From PALSA-612 sp964595575 (GTDB lineage Bacteria; Actinomycetota; Thermoleophilia; Gaiellales; Gaiellaceae), in contig CAZQRA010000001.1 of assembly GCA_964595575.1 (NCBI GenBank), positions 1-64,000 on the forward strand: a stretch of DNA of 64,000 nt. The letters are read 5' to 3'. The notes beneath the pieces were generated by a model that had not been told where the DNA came from, ran no database searches, and saw nothing but the letters and a program-made list of their open reading frames with translations. Made by a program: the position numbers and the translations under genes. Of the stretch, positions 26,309 to 34,278 are shown in pieces. The stretch's first letter is position 1; each line of letters begins with the position of its first letter.

Positions 26309-26581
26309 TCAGCGCGTCACAAACCCGCGCTCCCCGCGGGGCTCCTCCCAGCGAGCGTCCACCGACTCCACCACGGCCCCCGAGGGGCCCCGGCGACACC
26401 AGCGAAGGAGGGACTGCACCCGCTCCTCGGGCCCCTCGAACACCGCCTCCACGCTTCCGTCGGGGTTGTTCCGAATCCACCCCTGGACGCCCAGGGCGAG
26501 GGCCCGCTCCCGCGTCTCCGCTCGGAAGAAGACGCCCTGCACTCGCCCCCGGATGAGAACGTGAGCCCTGCGGACCCCCAC
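26309..26581 (-). CDS. acyP: Acylphosphatase
   Basis: 90 aa, the usual length. RGRVQGVFFRAETRERA (about 10-26) contains the phosphate-binding loop and catalytic Arg, and GWIRNNPDGSVEAVFEG (about 33-49) contains the catalytic Asn. It hydrolyses acyl phosphates such as carbamoyl- or acetyl-phosphate. The start GTG 26581 was preferred over the longer frame to 26725 because it gives the standard N-terminus. It lies between gtrA and the divergent CHRD gene. Confidence 0.92.
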   Translation of the reverse strand: MGVRRAHVLIRGRVQGVFFRAETRERALALGVQGWIRNNPDGSVEAVFEGPEERVQSLLRWCRRGPSGAVVESVDARWEEPRGERGFVTR

Positions 26582-26664
26582 CCCAGCCAGTCTAGTACGT
26601 CGCCAAAACCGAACCGGGCCCGGGGCCGTATCCCCCAAGCGAGACCGTAGAGGAGGTGATCCCC

Positions 26665-27177
26665 ATGGCTCGAGGCGTCCCCGTCGTCCTGGCAGCGCTC
26701 GCCCTCTCCGGGCTCGCCTTGGCAAGCGCCGGAGGGGACGTAGTGGTCCTGCGGGCCGCTTTGTCAGGGAAAGCCGAGCGGCCTAGGGGAGCGCCGGAGG
26801 GGCAAGGGACGGCCACGATCCGCGTCAGCGGGACGAGGCTCTGCTGGACCCTGAAGGTGAGGGGGACGGACACGCCCCAGGCGGCGCACGTCCACAAGGG
26901 CGGCCCCAGAGCGTCCGGCCCCGTCGTCGTCGCCCTGGGAAAGGCCTACAAGCCCTCAGGCTGCGTGGTAGCCCCGGCCGCGGTAGCCCGGGCGATCGTG
27001 GCCAAGCCAAGCGCCTACTACGTCAACGTCCACACGAAGAGGTACCCGGGCGGCGCCGTCCGAGGCCAGCTGGCACGCTCCTCGCCCGCTTCCTCGGGAG
27101 GGTACGGAGGCGGCGATAGCTCCGGCGGCTCCCCCGGCGGCTACGGCTACGGGGACTACGGCGACACAGGCCCCTGA
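26665..27177 (+). CDS. Secreted CHRD-domain protein
   Basis: 170 aa. Start ATG 26665 follows a near-perfect ribosome binding site, AGGAGGTGAT, at 26651-26660, the strongest in the window, so the protein is probably abundant. A signal peptide (about 1-22, ending LALASA) precedes a CHRD domain with LSGKAE, RLCWTLKVRG, AAHVHKGGP near 75 and VNVHTKRYPGGAVRGQL near 120-136, the usual His positions of the fold. The last 35 residues are a low-complexity Gly/Ser/Tyr tail. CHRD proteins are extracytoplasmic and of uncertain function, sometimes called superoxide-dismutase-like without demonstrated activity. Confidence 0.85.
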   Translation: MARGVPVVLAALALSGLALASAGGDVVVLRAALSGKAERPRGAPEGQGTATIRVSGTRLCWTLKVRGTDTPQAAHVHKGGPRASGPVVVALGKAYKPSGCVVAPAAVARAIVAKPSAYYVNVHTKRYPGGAVRGQLARSSPASSGGYGGGDSSGGSPGGYGYGDYGDTGP

Positions 27178-27185
27178 GCGGGGGC
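27170..27185. terminator. Hairpin between convergent CHRD and fabF genes
   Basis: GCCCC-TGAGCG-GGGGC forms a 5-bp GC stem across the CHRD stop codon in the 22-base convergent gap. There is no T-run on either side. Possible bidirectional terminator, weakly supported. Confidence 0.25.
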
Positions 27186-27199
27186 GCGCCGTCGGTCTC

Positions 27200-28468
27200 T
27201 CACTCCTCGTAGCGTCGCACCACGATGCAGGCGTTGTGCCCGCCGAAGCCGAACGAGTTCGACATCGCCACCCTGGCGTCCGCCCGCCGAGCCTGGTTGG
27301 GGATGTAGTCGAGGTCGCACTCGGGATCGGGGGTGGCGTAGTTGATCGTCGGGGGCAGGATCCCGTGGTACACGGCGAGCACCGAGAAGATGGCCTCCAT
27401 CGCCCCAGCCGCTCCCAAGCAGTGGCCGGTGGCGCCTTTGGTCGACGAGATGGGTACCCGGCGGGCGACCTCCTCGCCCAAGGCAAGCTTGATAACCCGG
27501 GTCTCGGCAGGGTCGCCCAAGGGGGTCGCCGTGCCGTGGGCGTTGATGTAGCCGACCTCCTCCGGGCCGATGCCGGCGTCGGCCAGGGCCATCCGCATGG
27601 CCCGTGCCGGGTTCTCGCCCGTAGGATCGGGCTCGGTGATGTGGGCGGCATCGGACGAGGCCCCGTAGCCGGCCAGCTCAGCGTAGATGCGCGCCCCCCG
27701 CGCTCGGGCGTGCTCGAGCTCCTCCAAGACGAGCGCCGCTCCCGCCTCGCCCATGACGAACCCGTCCCGATCGGCGTCGAAAGGGCGGCTGGCCCGCTGG
27801 GGATCGTCGTTTCTCCGCGACAGCGCCCGCATGGCCGAGAAGCCAGCGATGCCGATGCTGGTGATGGAGGCCTCCGTGCCACCGCAGATCATGACGTCGG
27901 CCCGTCCCAGTCGAATGGCGTCGAGGCCGTCGCCGATGGCCATATTCGAGGCGGCGCAGGCGGTGCACTCCGACGCCAGCGGCCCTCGAGCCCCCAGCTC
28001 CATGGAGACCCAGGCGGCACCCATGTTGGGGATGATCTCGGGGATGGAGAAGGGGTTCACCCGGTCCGGGCCCCGGGCCAGGAGCTCGTCGTAGCAGTCC
28101 TGGAAGGACTTGAGACCCCCGATCCCGGTGCCGACGGACACCCCCACCCGCTCTCCCTCCCGGCGCACCTCCAGACGGGCATCCTCCACCGCCTGCCGCG
28201 CCGCGGCCACGATCAGCTGCGCGAACCGATCCATGCGCCGGGCCTGCTTGCGGTCGATCCAGTCCGTGGGGTCGAACCCCTTCACCTCGCAGGCGAACGT
28301 GACCGCGAATCCGCTGGCGTCGAAGTGGGTGATGGGACCAGCTCCCGAGCGGCCGGCGATGAGGTTCTCCCACGTCGTCTGGACGTCGTTCCCGAGGGGA
28401 GTGACCGCCCCTAGGCCGGTGATCACCACCCGGCGCCGTCCCCCCTGCCGTCGTGCCTCCGCGATCAT
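27200..28468 (-). CDS. fabF: Beta-ketoacyl-ACP synthase II
   Basis: 422-aa thiolase-fold condensing enzyme. Active-site Cys171 lies in CTACAASN; the two His are in NAHGTATPLGD and KGATGHCLGAAG. It opens with RRRVVITGLGAVTPLGND and ends SFGFGGHNA, as in FabF. It elongates acyl-ACP with malonyl-ACP in type II fatty acid synthesis. The gene follows fabG by 4 bases. An acpP gene, often found between fabG and fabF, is not present here. Confidence 0.95.
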   Translation of the reverse strand: MIAEARRQGGRRRVVITGLGAVTPLGNDVQTTWENLIAGRSGAGPITHFDASGFAVTFACEVKGFDPTDWIDRKQARRMDRFAQLIVAAARQAVEDARLEVRREGERVGVSVGTGIGGLKSFQDCYDELLARGPDRVNPFSIPEIIPNMGAAWVSMELGARGPLASECTACAASNMAIGDGLDAIRLGRADVMICGGTEASITSIGIAGFSAMRALSRRNDDPQRASRPFDADRDGFVMGEAGAALVLEELEHARARGARIYAELAGYGASSDAAHITEPDPTGENPARAMRMALADAGIGPEEVGYINAHGTATPLGDPAETRVIKLALGEEVARRVPISSTKGATGHCLGAAGAMEAIFSVLAVYHGILPPTINYATPDPECDLDYIPNQARRADARVAMSNSFGFGGHNACIVVRRYEE

Positions 28469-28472
28469 CCGG

Positions 28473-29207
28473 TCACATCCCTAGGCCACCGTCGACGAGG
28501 AGCACCTCGCCGGTGATGAACGAGGCCTCCTCGGAGCAGAGGAAGCGAACGGCGAAAGCGACATCCTGGGGCTGTCCGATGCGCTGGAGGGGAGTCGTCG
28601 TCACCATCCGCTCCTTGAGCTCGTCCGGCAGCACCTCGGTGAGGCGGGTCTCGATGTAGCCGGGCGCGACCACGTTGGCCCGTACGCCTCTTGCCCCCAG
28701 CTCCCGGGCAAGTGCCTTGGTGAAGCCGACGATGCCCGCCTTGGCCGCGGCGTAGTTCGTCTGGCCCGGGTTTCCGTGTAGGCCCACGATCGAGGAGACG
28801 TTGACGATCGCCCCCGACCGCCTGCGCATCATGCCCCTGCAGGCAGCCCGACAGGTGTAGAAGACCGAGGAGAGGTCGGTGTCGAGGACGGCGCGCCAGT
28901 CCTCGTCGGGCATGCGGGCCAAGAGTCCGTCTCGGGTGATCCCGGCGTTGTTGACGAGGATGTCGAGGTCGCCGGCCTCCTCTACGAGCCTGGTCGCCTG
29001 GCCGGGATCGGACACGTCAGCCTGGATCGCCCTCCCGCCGATCTCGTGGGCAAGCGCCTCTGCCTCCTCTTTCCCGGTCCGGTAGCCGATCACCACCGTA
29101 GCGCCCGCTCGGGCGAGCTCGGCCGCGATCGCCCGGCCGATCCCCCGCGACCCGCCCGTGACCAGCGCCAGCTTGCCCTGGAGGCTGCAGAACCCGCTCT
29201 CAGGCAG
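28473..29207 (-). CDS. fabG: 3-oxoacyl-ACP reductase, probable CTG start
   Basis: 244-aa short-chain dehydrogenase that reduces 3-oxoacyl-ACP with NADPH. The cofactor motif TGGSRGIG is at about residues 18-25, NNAG near 86, with catalytic Ser (NVSSIVG) and YAAAK. The usual C-terminus LLVDGGLGM is intact. The first ATG/GTG/TTG in frame is GTG 29096, which would remove the cofactor motif, so translation must begin upstream. No canonical start exists between there and the fabD overlap. CTG 29207, nine bases after GGAGGAGG, restores the normal FabG length and overlaps the fabD stop. A sequencing error is the alternative. Confidence 0.9.
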   Translation of the reverse strand: MPESGFCSLQGKLALVTGGSRGIGRAIAAELARAGATVVIGYRTGKEEAEALAHEIGGRAIQADVSDPGQATRLVEEAGDLDILVNNAGITRDGLLARMPDEDWRAVLDTDLSSVFYTCRAACRGMMRRRSGAIVNVSSIVGLHGNPGQTNYAAAKAGIVGFTKALARELGARGVRANVVAPGYIETRLTEVLPDELKERMVTTTPLQRIGQPQDVAFAVRFLCSEEASFITGEVLLVDGGLGM

Positions 29208-30135
29208 GGCCCAGCGCCTCCTCCACCTGCTCGAGAGCGCTCAGGTTGTTGACCGGAATCGCCTTCACGCTGCGGTCGATCCGCTTGACCAGCCCAGAGA
29301 GGACGCTCCCCGGCCCCACCTCTACGAACGTCCGCACCCCTTCGCGGATCAAGGCCGAGGCCGCCTGGGTGAACCGGACGGGGGCAGTGAGCTGGTCGAC
29401 GAGAAGCGGGCCGATCCGCTGGGCCGACTCCAGCCGAGCGGTGACCGTGGACATGAAGGGGCTGGCGGGCTCGGCGAACCGAATCCGCTCCACCGCCGGG
29501 CGCAGGCGGTCGGCCGCCCGGGCCACCAAGGGAGAGTGGAAGGCTCCGGAGACCTTGAGCTTGACCGTCCGCCGGGCGCCCTCCTCCTCTGCCCGGGCGC
29601 AGCACTCCTCGACCGCCGCCGTCTCCCCGGAGACGACCACCTGGCCGGGGCAGTTGTAGTTGGCCGGCCACACCCCGAGGATCCGCCGACACAGGCGCTC
29701 CACTGCCTCGTCGTCCAGGCCTAGGATGGCGGCCATCGCCCCCGGCCGCTCCCGCGCCGCCTCGGCCATGGCTAGACCCCGCTCCCGAACGAGGGCGATA
29801 GTCTCCGCCACTCCCAGGGAGGAGGCAGCCGCCAGGGCAGCCAGCTCGCCGACCGAGTGGCCGATCACGTAGTCGGGCTGTATTCCCCGAGCCTGCAGAG
29901 CAGCGAGCACGGCCAGGCTCGTCGCCACCAACGCAGGCTGCTGGAGCTCCGTGTCCACCAGTCGCTCCAGCGGGCTCTCGAAGCAGAGCGCGCGCAGGTC
30001 GAGCCCGGAGGCCTCGCTGGCGATGTCGAACACCGCCATCGCCTCCGGTACCGCCTCGGCGATGTCCCGCCCCATGCCCGACTCCACCGAGCCCTGGCCG
30101 GGGAAGCAAAAGGCGATCTTGCCCCTGGGCCTCAT
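29200..30135 (-). CDS. fabD: Malonyl-CoA:ACP transacylase
   Basis: 311 aa. GQGS (13-16), the nucleophile Ser94 in GHSVGELAA, GAFHSPLV with the catalytic His near 203, and FVEVGPGSVLSGL near 275. It loads malonate onto ACP. Start ATG 30135 overlaps the fabH stop as ATGA; the frame open to 31032 is a fabH shadow. The 3' end overlaps the proposed fabG start by 8 bases. Confidence 0.95.
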   Translation of the reverse strand: MRPRGKIAFCFPGQGSVESGMGRDIAEAVPEAMAVFDIASEASGLDLRALCFESPLERLVDTELQQPALVATSLAVLAALQARGIQPDYVIGHSVGELAALAAASSLGVAETIALVRERGLAMAEAARERPGAMAAILGLDDEAVERLCRRILGVWPANYNCPGQVVVSGETAAVEECCARAEEEGARRTVKLKVSGAFHSPLVARAADRLRPAVERIRFAEPASPFMSTVTARLESAQRIGPLLVDQLTAPVRFTQAASALIREGVRTFVEVGPGSVLSGLVKRIDRSVKAIPVNNLSALEQVEEALGPA

Positions 30136-31145
30136 CGCTCCATCTCCTTTGTCCATTCCAGCAGTCCCGACCCCCAGGTCAGCCCCGCCCCCATTCCCGT
30201 CATGAGCACGAGATCCCCCCGTCGCAAGCGCCCCTCGCGGACGGCATCGGCCAGGGCAAGCGGGATCGACCCCGACGAGGTGTTTCCGTACCGGTCCACG
30301 TTCACGACGATCTTCTCCTTGGGGATGCCTAGCTTGGCAGCTGCGTGCTGGATGATGCGGATGTTCGCCTGGTGGGGAATGTAAAGGTCCACGTCGGCTA
30401 CCGTCAGGCCCAGGGCAGCGAGTAGGGCCTGAGCCGAGCTCACGAGGACGCGGGTGGCGAACTTGAACACCTCCCGGCCGTTCATGTGGATGTAGTGCTC
30501 CCCCGCGGCCACCGTCTGCTCGCTCGCCGGCCTCCTCGATCCCCCGGCAGGAAGGTAGAGGTCCTTGCCGCCGCTCCCGTCGGCACCGAGCTCGAAGCCG
30601 AGGAAGCCGCCGTCCTCGACCTTCTCCAGCACTACCGCCCCGGCCCCGTCGCCGAAGAGGACGCAGGTCGCCCGATCCCTCCAATCGACGATGGTGGAGA
30701 GGACGTCCCCCCCGACGACGAGGGCCGTGCGGCACATGTCGGAGGCCAACACCGCCTGAGCTTGAGCCAAGGCGTACATGAAGCCCGTGCAGCCGGCGGA
30801 GAGGTCGTAGGCAGCCGCTCGCTTCGCCCCCAGGGCCTCGGCTAGGAGCACCGCAGTGGCGGGAAAGGCCATGTCGGGAGTAACCGTGGCGCAGATGAGG
30901 AGCTCGATCTCCGACCCATCTCGGCCCGCCTCCGCCAGCGCCGCCCGAGCGGCAGGCAGGGCGAGGTCGGAGAGGGCCTGCCCCGGCGACACCACCCGCC
31001 GCTCCCGAATGCCGGTACGGGTCACGATCCACTCGTCCGAGGTCTCCACCATGCGGGCGAGGTCGTCGTTCGTCAGCACCCGGTCGGGCACGTGCGTCCC
31101 CAGGCCGGTGATGGACACGCGGTGACCACGGGCCTGCCCGATCAC
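30132..31145 (-). CDS. fabH: Beta-ketoacyl-ACP synthase III
   Basis: 337 aa. Catalytic triad: Cys119 in SAGCTGF, His in IPHQANIRI near 262 and Asn in RYGNTSSGS near 292. It starts fatty-acid synthesis by condensing acyl-CoA with malonyl-ACP, so it sets the primer (straight or branched). GTG 31145 overlaps the fabZ stop as GTGA and adds nine residues before the conserved SITGLGTHVP. GTG at codon 10 is a possible alternative. Confidence 0.95.
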   Translation of the reverse strand: MIGQARGHRVSITGLGTHVPDRVLTNDDLARMVETSDEWIVTRTGIRERRVVSPGQALSDLALPAARAALAEAGRDGSEIELLICATVTPDMAFPATAVLLAEALGAKRAAAYDLSAGCTGFMYALAQAQAVLASDMCRTALVVGGDVLSTIVDWRDRATCVLFGDGAGAVVLEKVEDGGFLGFELGADGSGGKDLYLPAGGSRRPASEQTVAAGEHYIHMNGREVFKFATRVLVSSAQALLAALGLTVADVDLYIPHQANIRIIQHAAAKLGIPKEKIVVNVDRYGNTSSGSIPLALADAVREGRLRRGDLVLMTGMGAGLTWGSGLLEWTKEMER

Positions 31146-31573
31146 TGAGTCGCGAAGGTCAACATCCCCCGGGCGGCCACCGCGTCGCCGACGCGAGCCA
31201 GCGCCCGTCCCTTCCCTACCGGACCCCTCGCCGCCTCCAGCTCGCAGCTGAGGACGAGCTCGTCTCCGGGGACCACCACTCTCCGGAAGCGCAGGTCGTC
31301 GATCCCGGCGAAGAGCACCATCTTGCCCTGATTCTCGGGCACCGACAGCACCGCCACTGCGCCCGCTTGGGCCAGCGCCTCCACCATGATCACTCCGGGC
31401 AGGATGGGACGTCCGGGGAAGTGCCCTGGGAAGAACCACTCGTCCCCCCGCACCCGGAGCCGGGCGACGACCCGCGCGCCGGGCTCGAGCTCGAGCACCT
31501 CGTCGAGGAAGAGGAAGGGATCACGGTGAGGCAGGATGGCCTCGATCCCCTCGCGACCGAAGGGCGCCTTCAC
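31142..31573 (-). CDS. fabZ: 3-hydroxyacyl-ACP dehydratase
   Basis: 143-aa single hot-dog enzyme with LPHRDPFLFLDEV (14-26), the catalytic His51 in FPGHFPGRPILPG and Glu65 in MVEALAQAG. It dehydrates 3-hydroxyacyl-ACP. GTG 31573 overlaps the sigma-factor stop as GTGA, so expression of the fab genes depends directly on translation of the sigma gene. The longer frame to 32194 is a shadow of that gene. Confidence 0.94.
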   Translation of the reverse strand: MKAPFGREGIEAILPHRDPFLFLDEVLELEPGARVVARLRVRGDEWFFPGHFPGRPILPGVIMVEALAQAGAVAVLSVPENQGKMVLFAGIDDLRFRRVVVPGDELVLSCELEAARGPVGKGRALARVGDAVAARGMLTFATQ

Positions 31574-32184
31574 GCCGCCTCCCGACGCTCGAGCTGACGG
31601 CGCAGCGCCGCCCGGGCCCGGTGGGCGTAGCACTTGGCAGTCCCCTCGGGAATGCCGGCAAGCGCCGCGATCTCGGCGAAGGAGTAGTCGAGACCATCCT
31701 TGAGGACGAGGATACGAGCCTGGGCAGGGGAGATCGCCTCCAGCTCCCGCCGCAGGTCCTGTCGCAGCTCTCGCAGGACGACCTGGCGAGCAGGATCGGC
31801 GTCGGTCGCCGGACGCTGGTCGTCCTGGAGCGGTTCCCACGCGCGGAGGCGCTCCCGATCGGCTACGTCCCGGCAGGTGTTCACCACCAGCCTGTGCAGC
31901 CACGTCGAGAACTGGGACTGGCCCCGAAACTGGGATAGGCGCACGCAGAGCTTGGCCAGAGCCTCTTGAGCGGCGTCCCGGGCGTCCTCGGGGTTCCTGA
32001 GGAGGTGGGCGCACAGAGCCTCGACTCGGGGGGCGTGCCGCTCGCAGAGCGCCGCCAGCGCCCGCTCGTCGCCGTCCTTTGCCCTCGTGACCAGAATCGG
32101 ATCGCTCAGCCTCTCGTAGCGAAGCGGGGGATCCTCCCGCAGTCTGCGCGCAATCTGACGCCCGCTCGCCTTCCCAGGTTGCAC
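31570..32184 (-). CDS. ECF-type RNA polymerase sigma factor
   Basis: 204 aa with only regions 2 and 4. Region 2 covers about residues 40-110 (DAAQEALAKLCVRLSQFRGQSQFSTWLHRLVVNTCRD) and region 4 about 140-195 (SPAQARILVLKDGLDYSFAEIAALAGIPEGTAKCYAHRARAALR, a helix-turn-helix). That is the ECF (group 4) layout. No anti-sigma gene is adjacent. Its stop overlaps fabZ (GTGA), making it the first gene of fabZ-fabH-fabD-fabG-fabF, an unusual pairing that hints at control of membrane lipid synthesis. The start GTG 32184 is the first in frame; an internal start cannot be excluded. Confidence 0.88.
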   Translation of the reverse strand: MQPGKASGRQIARRLREDPPLRYERLSDPILVTRAKDGDERALAALCERHAPRVEALCAHLLRNPEDARDAAQEALAKLCVRLSQFRGQSQFSTWLHRLVVNTCRDVADRERLRAWEPLQDDQRPATDADPARQVVLRELRQDLRRELEAISPAQARILVLKDGLDYSFAEIAALAGIPEGTAKCYAHRARAALRRQLERREAA

Positions 32185-32224
32185 GATCGGCCAAGTCTAC
32201 TTCCCCGATCCCCGGGAAGAGGCA

Positions 32225-34207
32225 CTACGGGGGGGCGGCAACCTCGACGGGGACCGCCTGGGTCACAGTGGCGATAGCGTCCGTAGCGGTAACGGCCACC
32301 TCGTACCGGCCCGGGCCCAGCCGCCCCGTGGGCAGGCCGCCGTCCCAGAGGAAGGACTGCTGCCCAGGGCCGAGCACCCCCACGAACAGGAGAGCCACGG
32401 TGACTCCGTCCTGGCGCACCTCGACAGCGACGTGCGCGTCCTTGGTCAGAGAGAAGGCGATGGTGACGGTGTCGGCTACGCCGTCGCCATCGGGCGAGAA
32501 CACAGGCGGCGACACGGCCACGAACCCGAGCGTGCGCACGACGATGAGCTCGGCGCTCTGCGCCGCCATCCTCCCTCCGTCCGTCCGGGCCGAGATGGTG
32601 AGCCGGTAGCGACCGTCCGGGACGGTGTCCATCGGCCAAGCGAAGCGCTGGCGGCGGGCGCTCTGGCTTTGATCCTGGAACAGCGTGACCACCCAGGCTC
32701 CATCCTCCGTCGACAGGGTCGCGGTCACGAGCGCCTTCTGGGAGAGGACGTAGCTGACCGTGGGCAGGTCCGCATAGCCGTCCCCGTTGGGGGAGACCAC
32801 CGCCGGCGCCACCTGGAGCCCTGCAAGAAGCGGAGATGGAGGTGGAGGAGAAGGCGGGGGAGGAGGCGGGGGAGGCTGGGGGGGTGGCTGGGGAGGCTCG
32901 GGAGGGGGCTGGGGAGGCGGGCGAAGCGGAGAGGCTGCGCCCCGGCCCAATGTCCCCCGAGCGGGAGTCACTCTCGGCCCAGCCTCGATCGTCCAGACGT
33001 AGCGCCCGGGAGCAACCGAGGTCGCGTCCCAGGTCCAGGCGACGATGGTGCCCTTGCCCACCCCGGTGGCCACCACCCGTCCCCGGGGGGTGGTCACCGT
33101 CACCCTCCACGGAAGCGCGGTGGACAGCCGAGCCCGAAAGCGGATACGGCTTCCGATCCTGCCCTCTACCTCGGGCTCGTACAGCTTGGGAAGACCGCTC
33201 TCCGCCACCTGCTCGGCGATGAGCCCCAGGCGGGCATAGAGGGCGTCTCCAGGACAGGCGGTGGCGCCCACGTCGCGGTGGCCGGCGATTGCCCGTAGGG
33301 CGACAGGACGACCGACCGGAAGGCGGCCGCTTCCCCGAGAGACGGAGACGAGCCGGGACAGCGGATCGACGTGAGCCAGGTCGAGCCGCCAGGCAAGGAG
33401 GGACACGAGCGCCCGCTCGGCGGCCGCAGGAGGGGGCGAGGAGCCGTAGGTGCCGATCACGGCCACCCCTACCGACCCGACGTTGAAGCCCTGAGCGTGG
33501 GCGCCCACGACGTTCTTGTCGACGCCCCCCGCTCGGCCCTCGAACACCTGGCCGAAACGGTCGACGAGGAAGTTGTACCCGATGTCCTTCCACCCGTTCG
33601 CCTTGACGTGGTAGAGGGCGATCGCGCGCACGATGGCGGCGGACATCTCGGGGCGGTAGCGGTTGCTGCCGGCGGTGTGGTGGACGATGGCCAGGCGGAG
33701 CGAAGGAGCGTACTGAGGCGATCCCCGACTGAGACGCTTGCCGCCGGTCCAGGCTGCCCGGGGCACGATGGCCGGCGAGCCGGCCACGCTGACGCGGCGC
33801 AGGGGAACGCGGGCGTAGCCTACGCGCACCAGCCAGGCCCGCACCCGGCGCACGCTTCCCGCCGTCCGCACCTCGAGAGCGTTCGAGGGGCCCGTCCACC
33901 AGGGGTTCCCTACCCTCCACCCGGGCGGGCCTGCGAGCTCCTCGCTCCCCTGGTCGGGGAGATCCTCGGCCTCGGGCGCTGCTTGCCGCCAAGGACCCCA
34001 CCGCCCGGAGAGCGATCGCGTGCGGAACTGAACCTCGCCGGGGCCCTGCCAGTGGAGGCCGACCAAATCGAAGGGCTCCCCGCGCGCCGCGGCCACCGCC
34101 CTCTCCGTGCCCAGGGGAAGGTCGCGAAAGACGATGGAGTCGCCCGCTGCCCACGCCGCTCCCGGCGAGAGAACGACGACGGCGAGGCCTATGAGGAGCA
34201 TTCTCAT
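32225..34207 (-). CDS. Secreted N-acetylmuramoyl-L-alanine amidase (PGRP/amidase_2) with Pro-rich linker and FlgD-like domains
   Basis: 660 aa from ATG 34207, nine bases after AAGGAG. Signal peptide about 1-20, then a beta-rich domain and the amidase domain of about 145-330. The zinc-site residues are visible in IVHHTAG near 176, GYNFLVD near 205 and AIAGHRDVGATACPGD near 305-320, where the final Cys takes the zinc-ligand place. A linker of nearly pure Pro (about 430-460) is followed by two Ig-like FlgD repeats starting VSPNGDG and FSPDGDG. It would cut the amide between MurNAc and the stem peptide. Architecture resembles other secreted actinobacterial PGRP amidases. Confidence 0.88.
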   Translation of the reverse strand: MRMLLIGLAVVVLSPGAAWAAGDSIVFRDLPLGTERAVAAARGEPFDLVGLHWQGPGEVQFRTRSLSGRWGPWRQAAPEAEDLPDQGSEELAGPPGWRVGNPWWTGPSNALEVRTAGSVRRVRAWLVRVGYARVPLRRVSVAGSPAIVPRAAWTGGKRLSRGSPQYAPSLRLAIVHHTAGSNRYRPEMSAAIVRAIALYHVKANGWKDIGYNFLVDRFGQVFEGRAGGVDKNVVGAHAQGFNVGSVGVAVIGTYGSSPPPAAAERALVSLLAWRLDLAHVDPLSRLVSVSRGSGRLPVGRPVALRAIAGHRDVGATACPGDALYARLGLIAEQVAESGLPKLYEPEVEGRIGSRIRFRARLSTALPWRVTVTTPRGRVVATGVGKGTIVAWTWDATSVAPGRYVWTIEAGPRVTPARGTLGRGAASPLRPPPQPPPEPPQPPPQPPPPPPPPSPPPPSPLLAGLQVAPAVVSPNGDGYADLPTVSYVLSQKALVTATLSTEDGAWVVTLFQDQSQSARRQRFAWPMDTVPDGRYRLTISARTDGGRMAAQSAELIVVRTLGFVAVSPPVFSPDGDGVADTVTIAFSLTKDAHVAVEVRQDGVTVALLFVGVLGPGQQSFLWDGGLPTGRLGPGRYEVAVTATDAIATVTQAVPVEVAAPP

Positions 34208-34278
34208 GCCTACGGTCTCCTTCTCGACCGCCAACCCTTCGTCCTGAAGTGTGCAGACCCTGCGCTGGTACAGTTGAG

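Noticed and set aside
32820..32945. Purine-rich GGAGG-type repeat tract
   Set aside because: It is the coding strand complement of the Pro-rich linker in the secreted amidase, not a separate repeat element.
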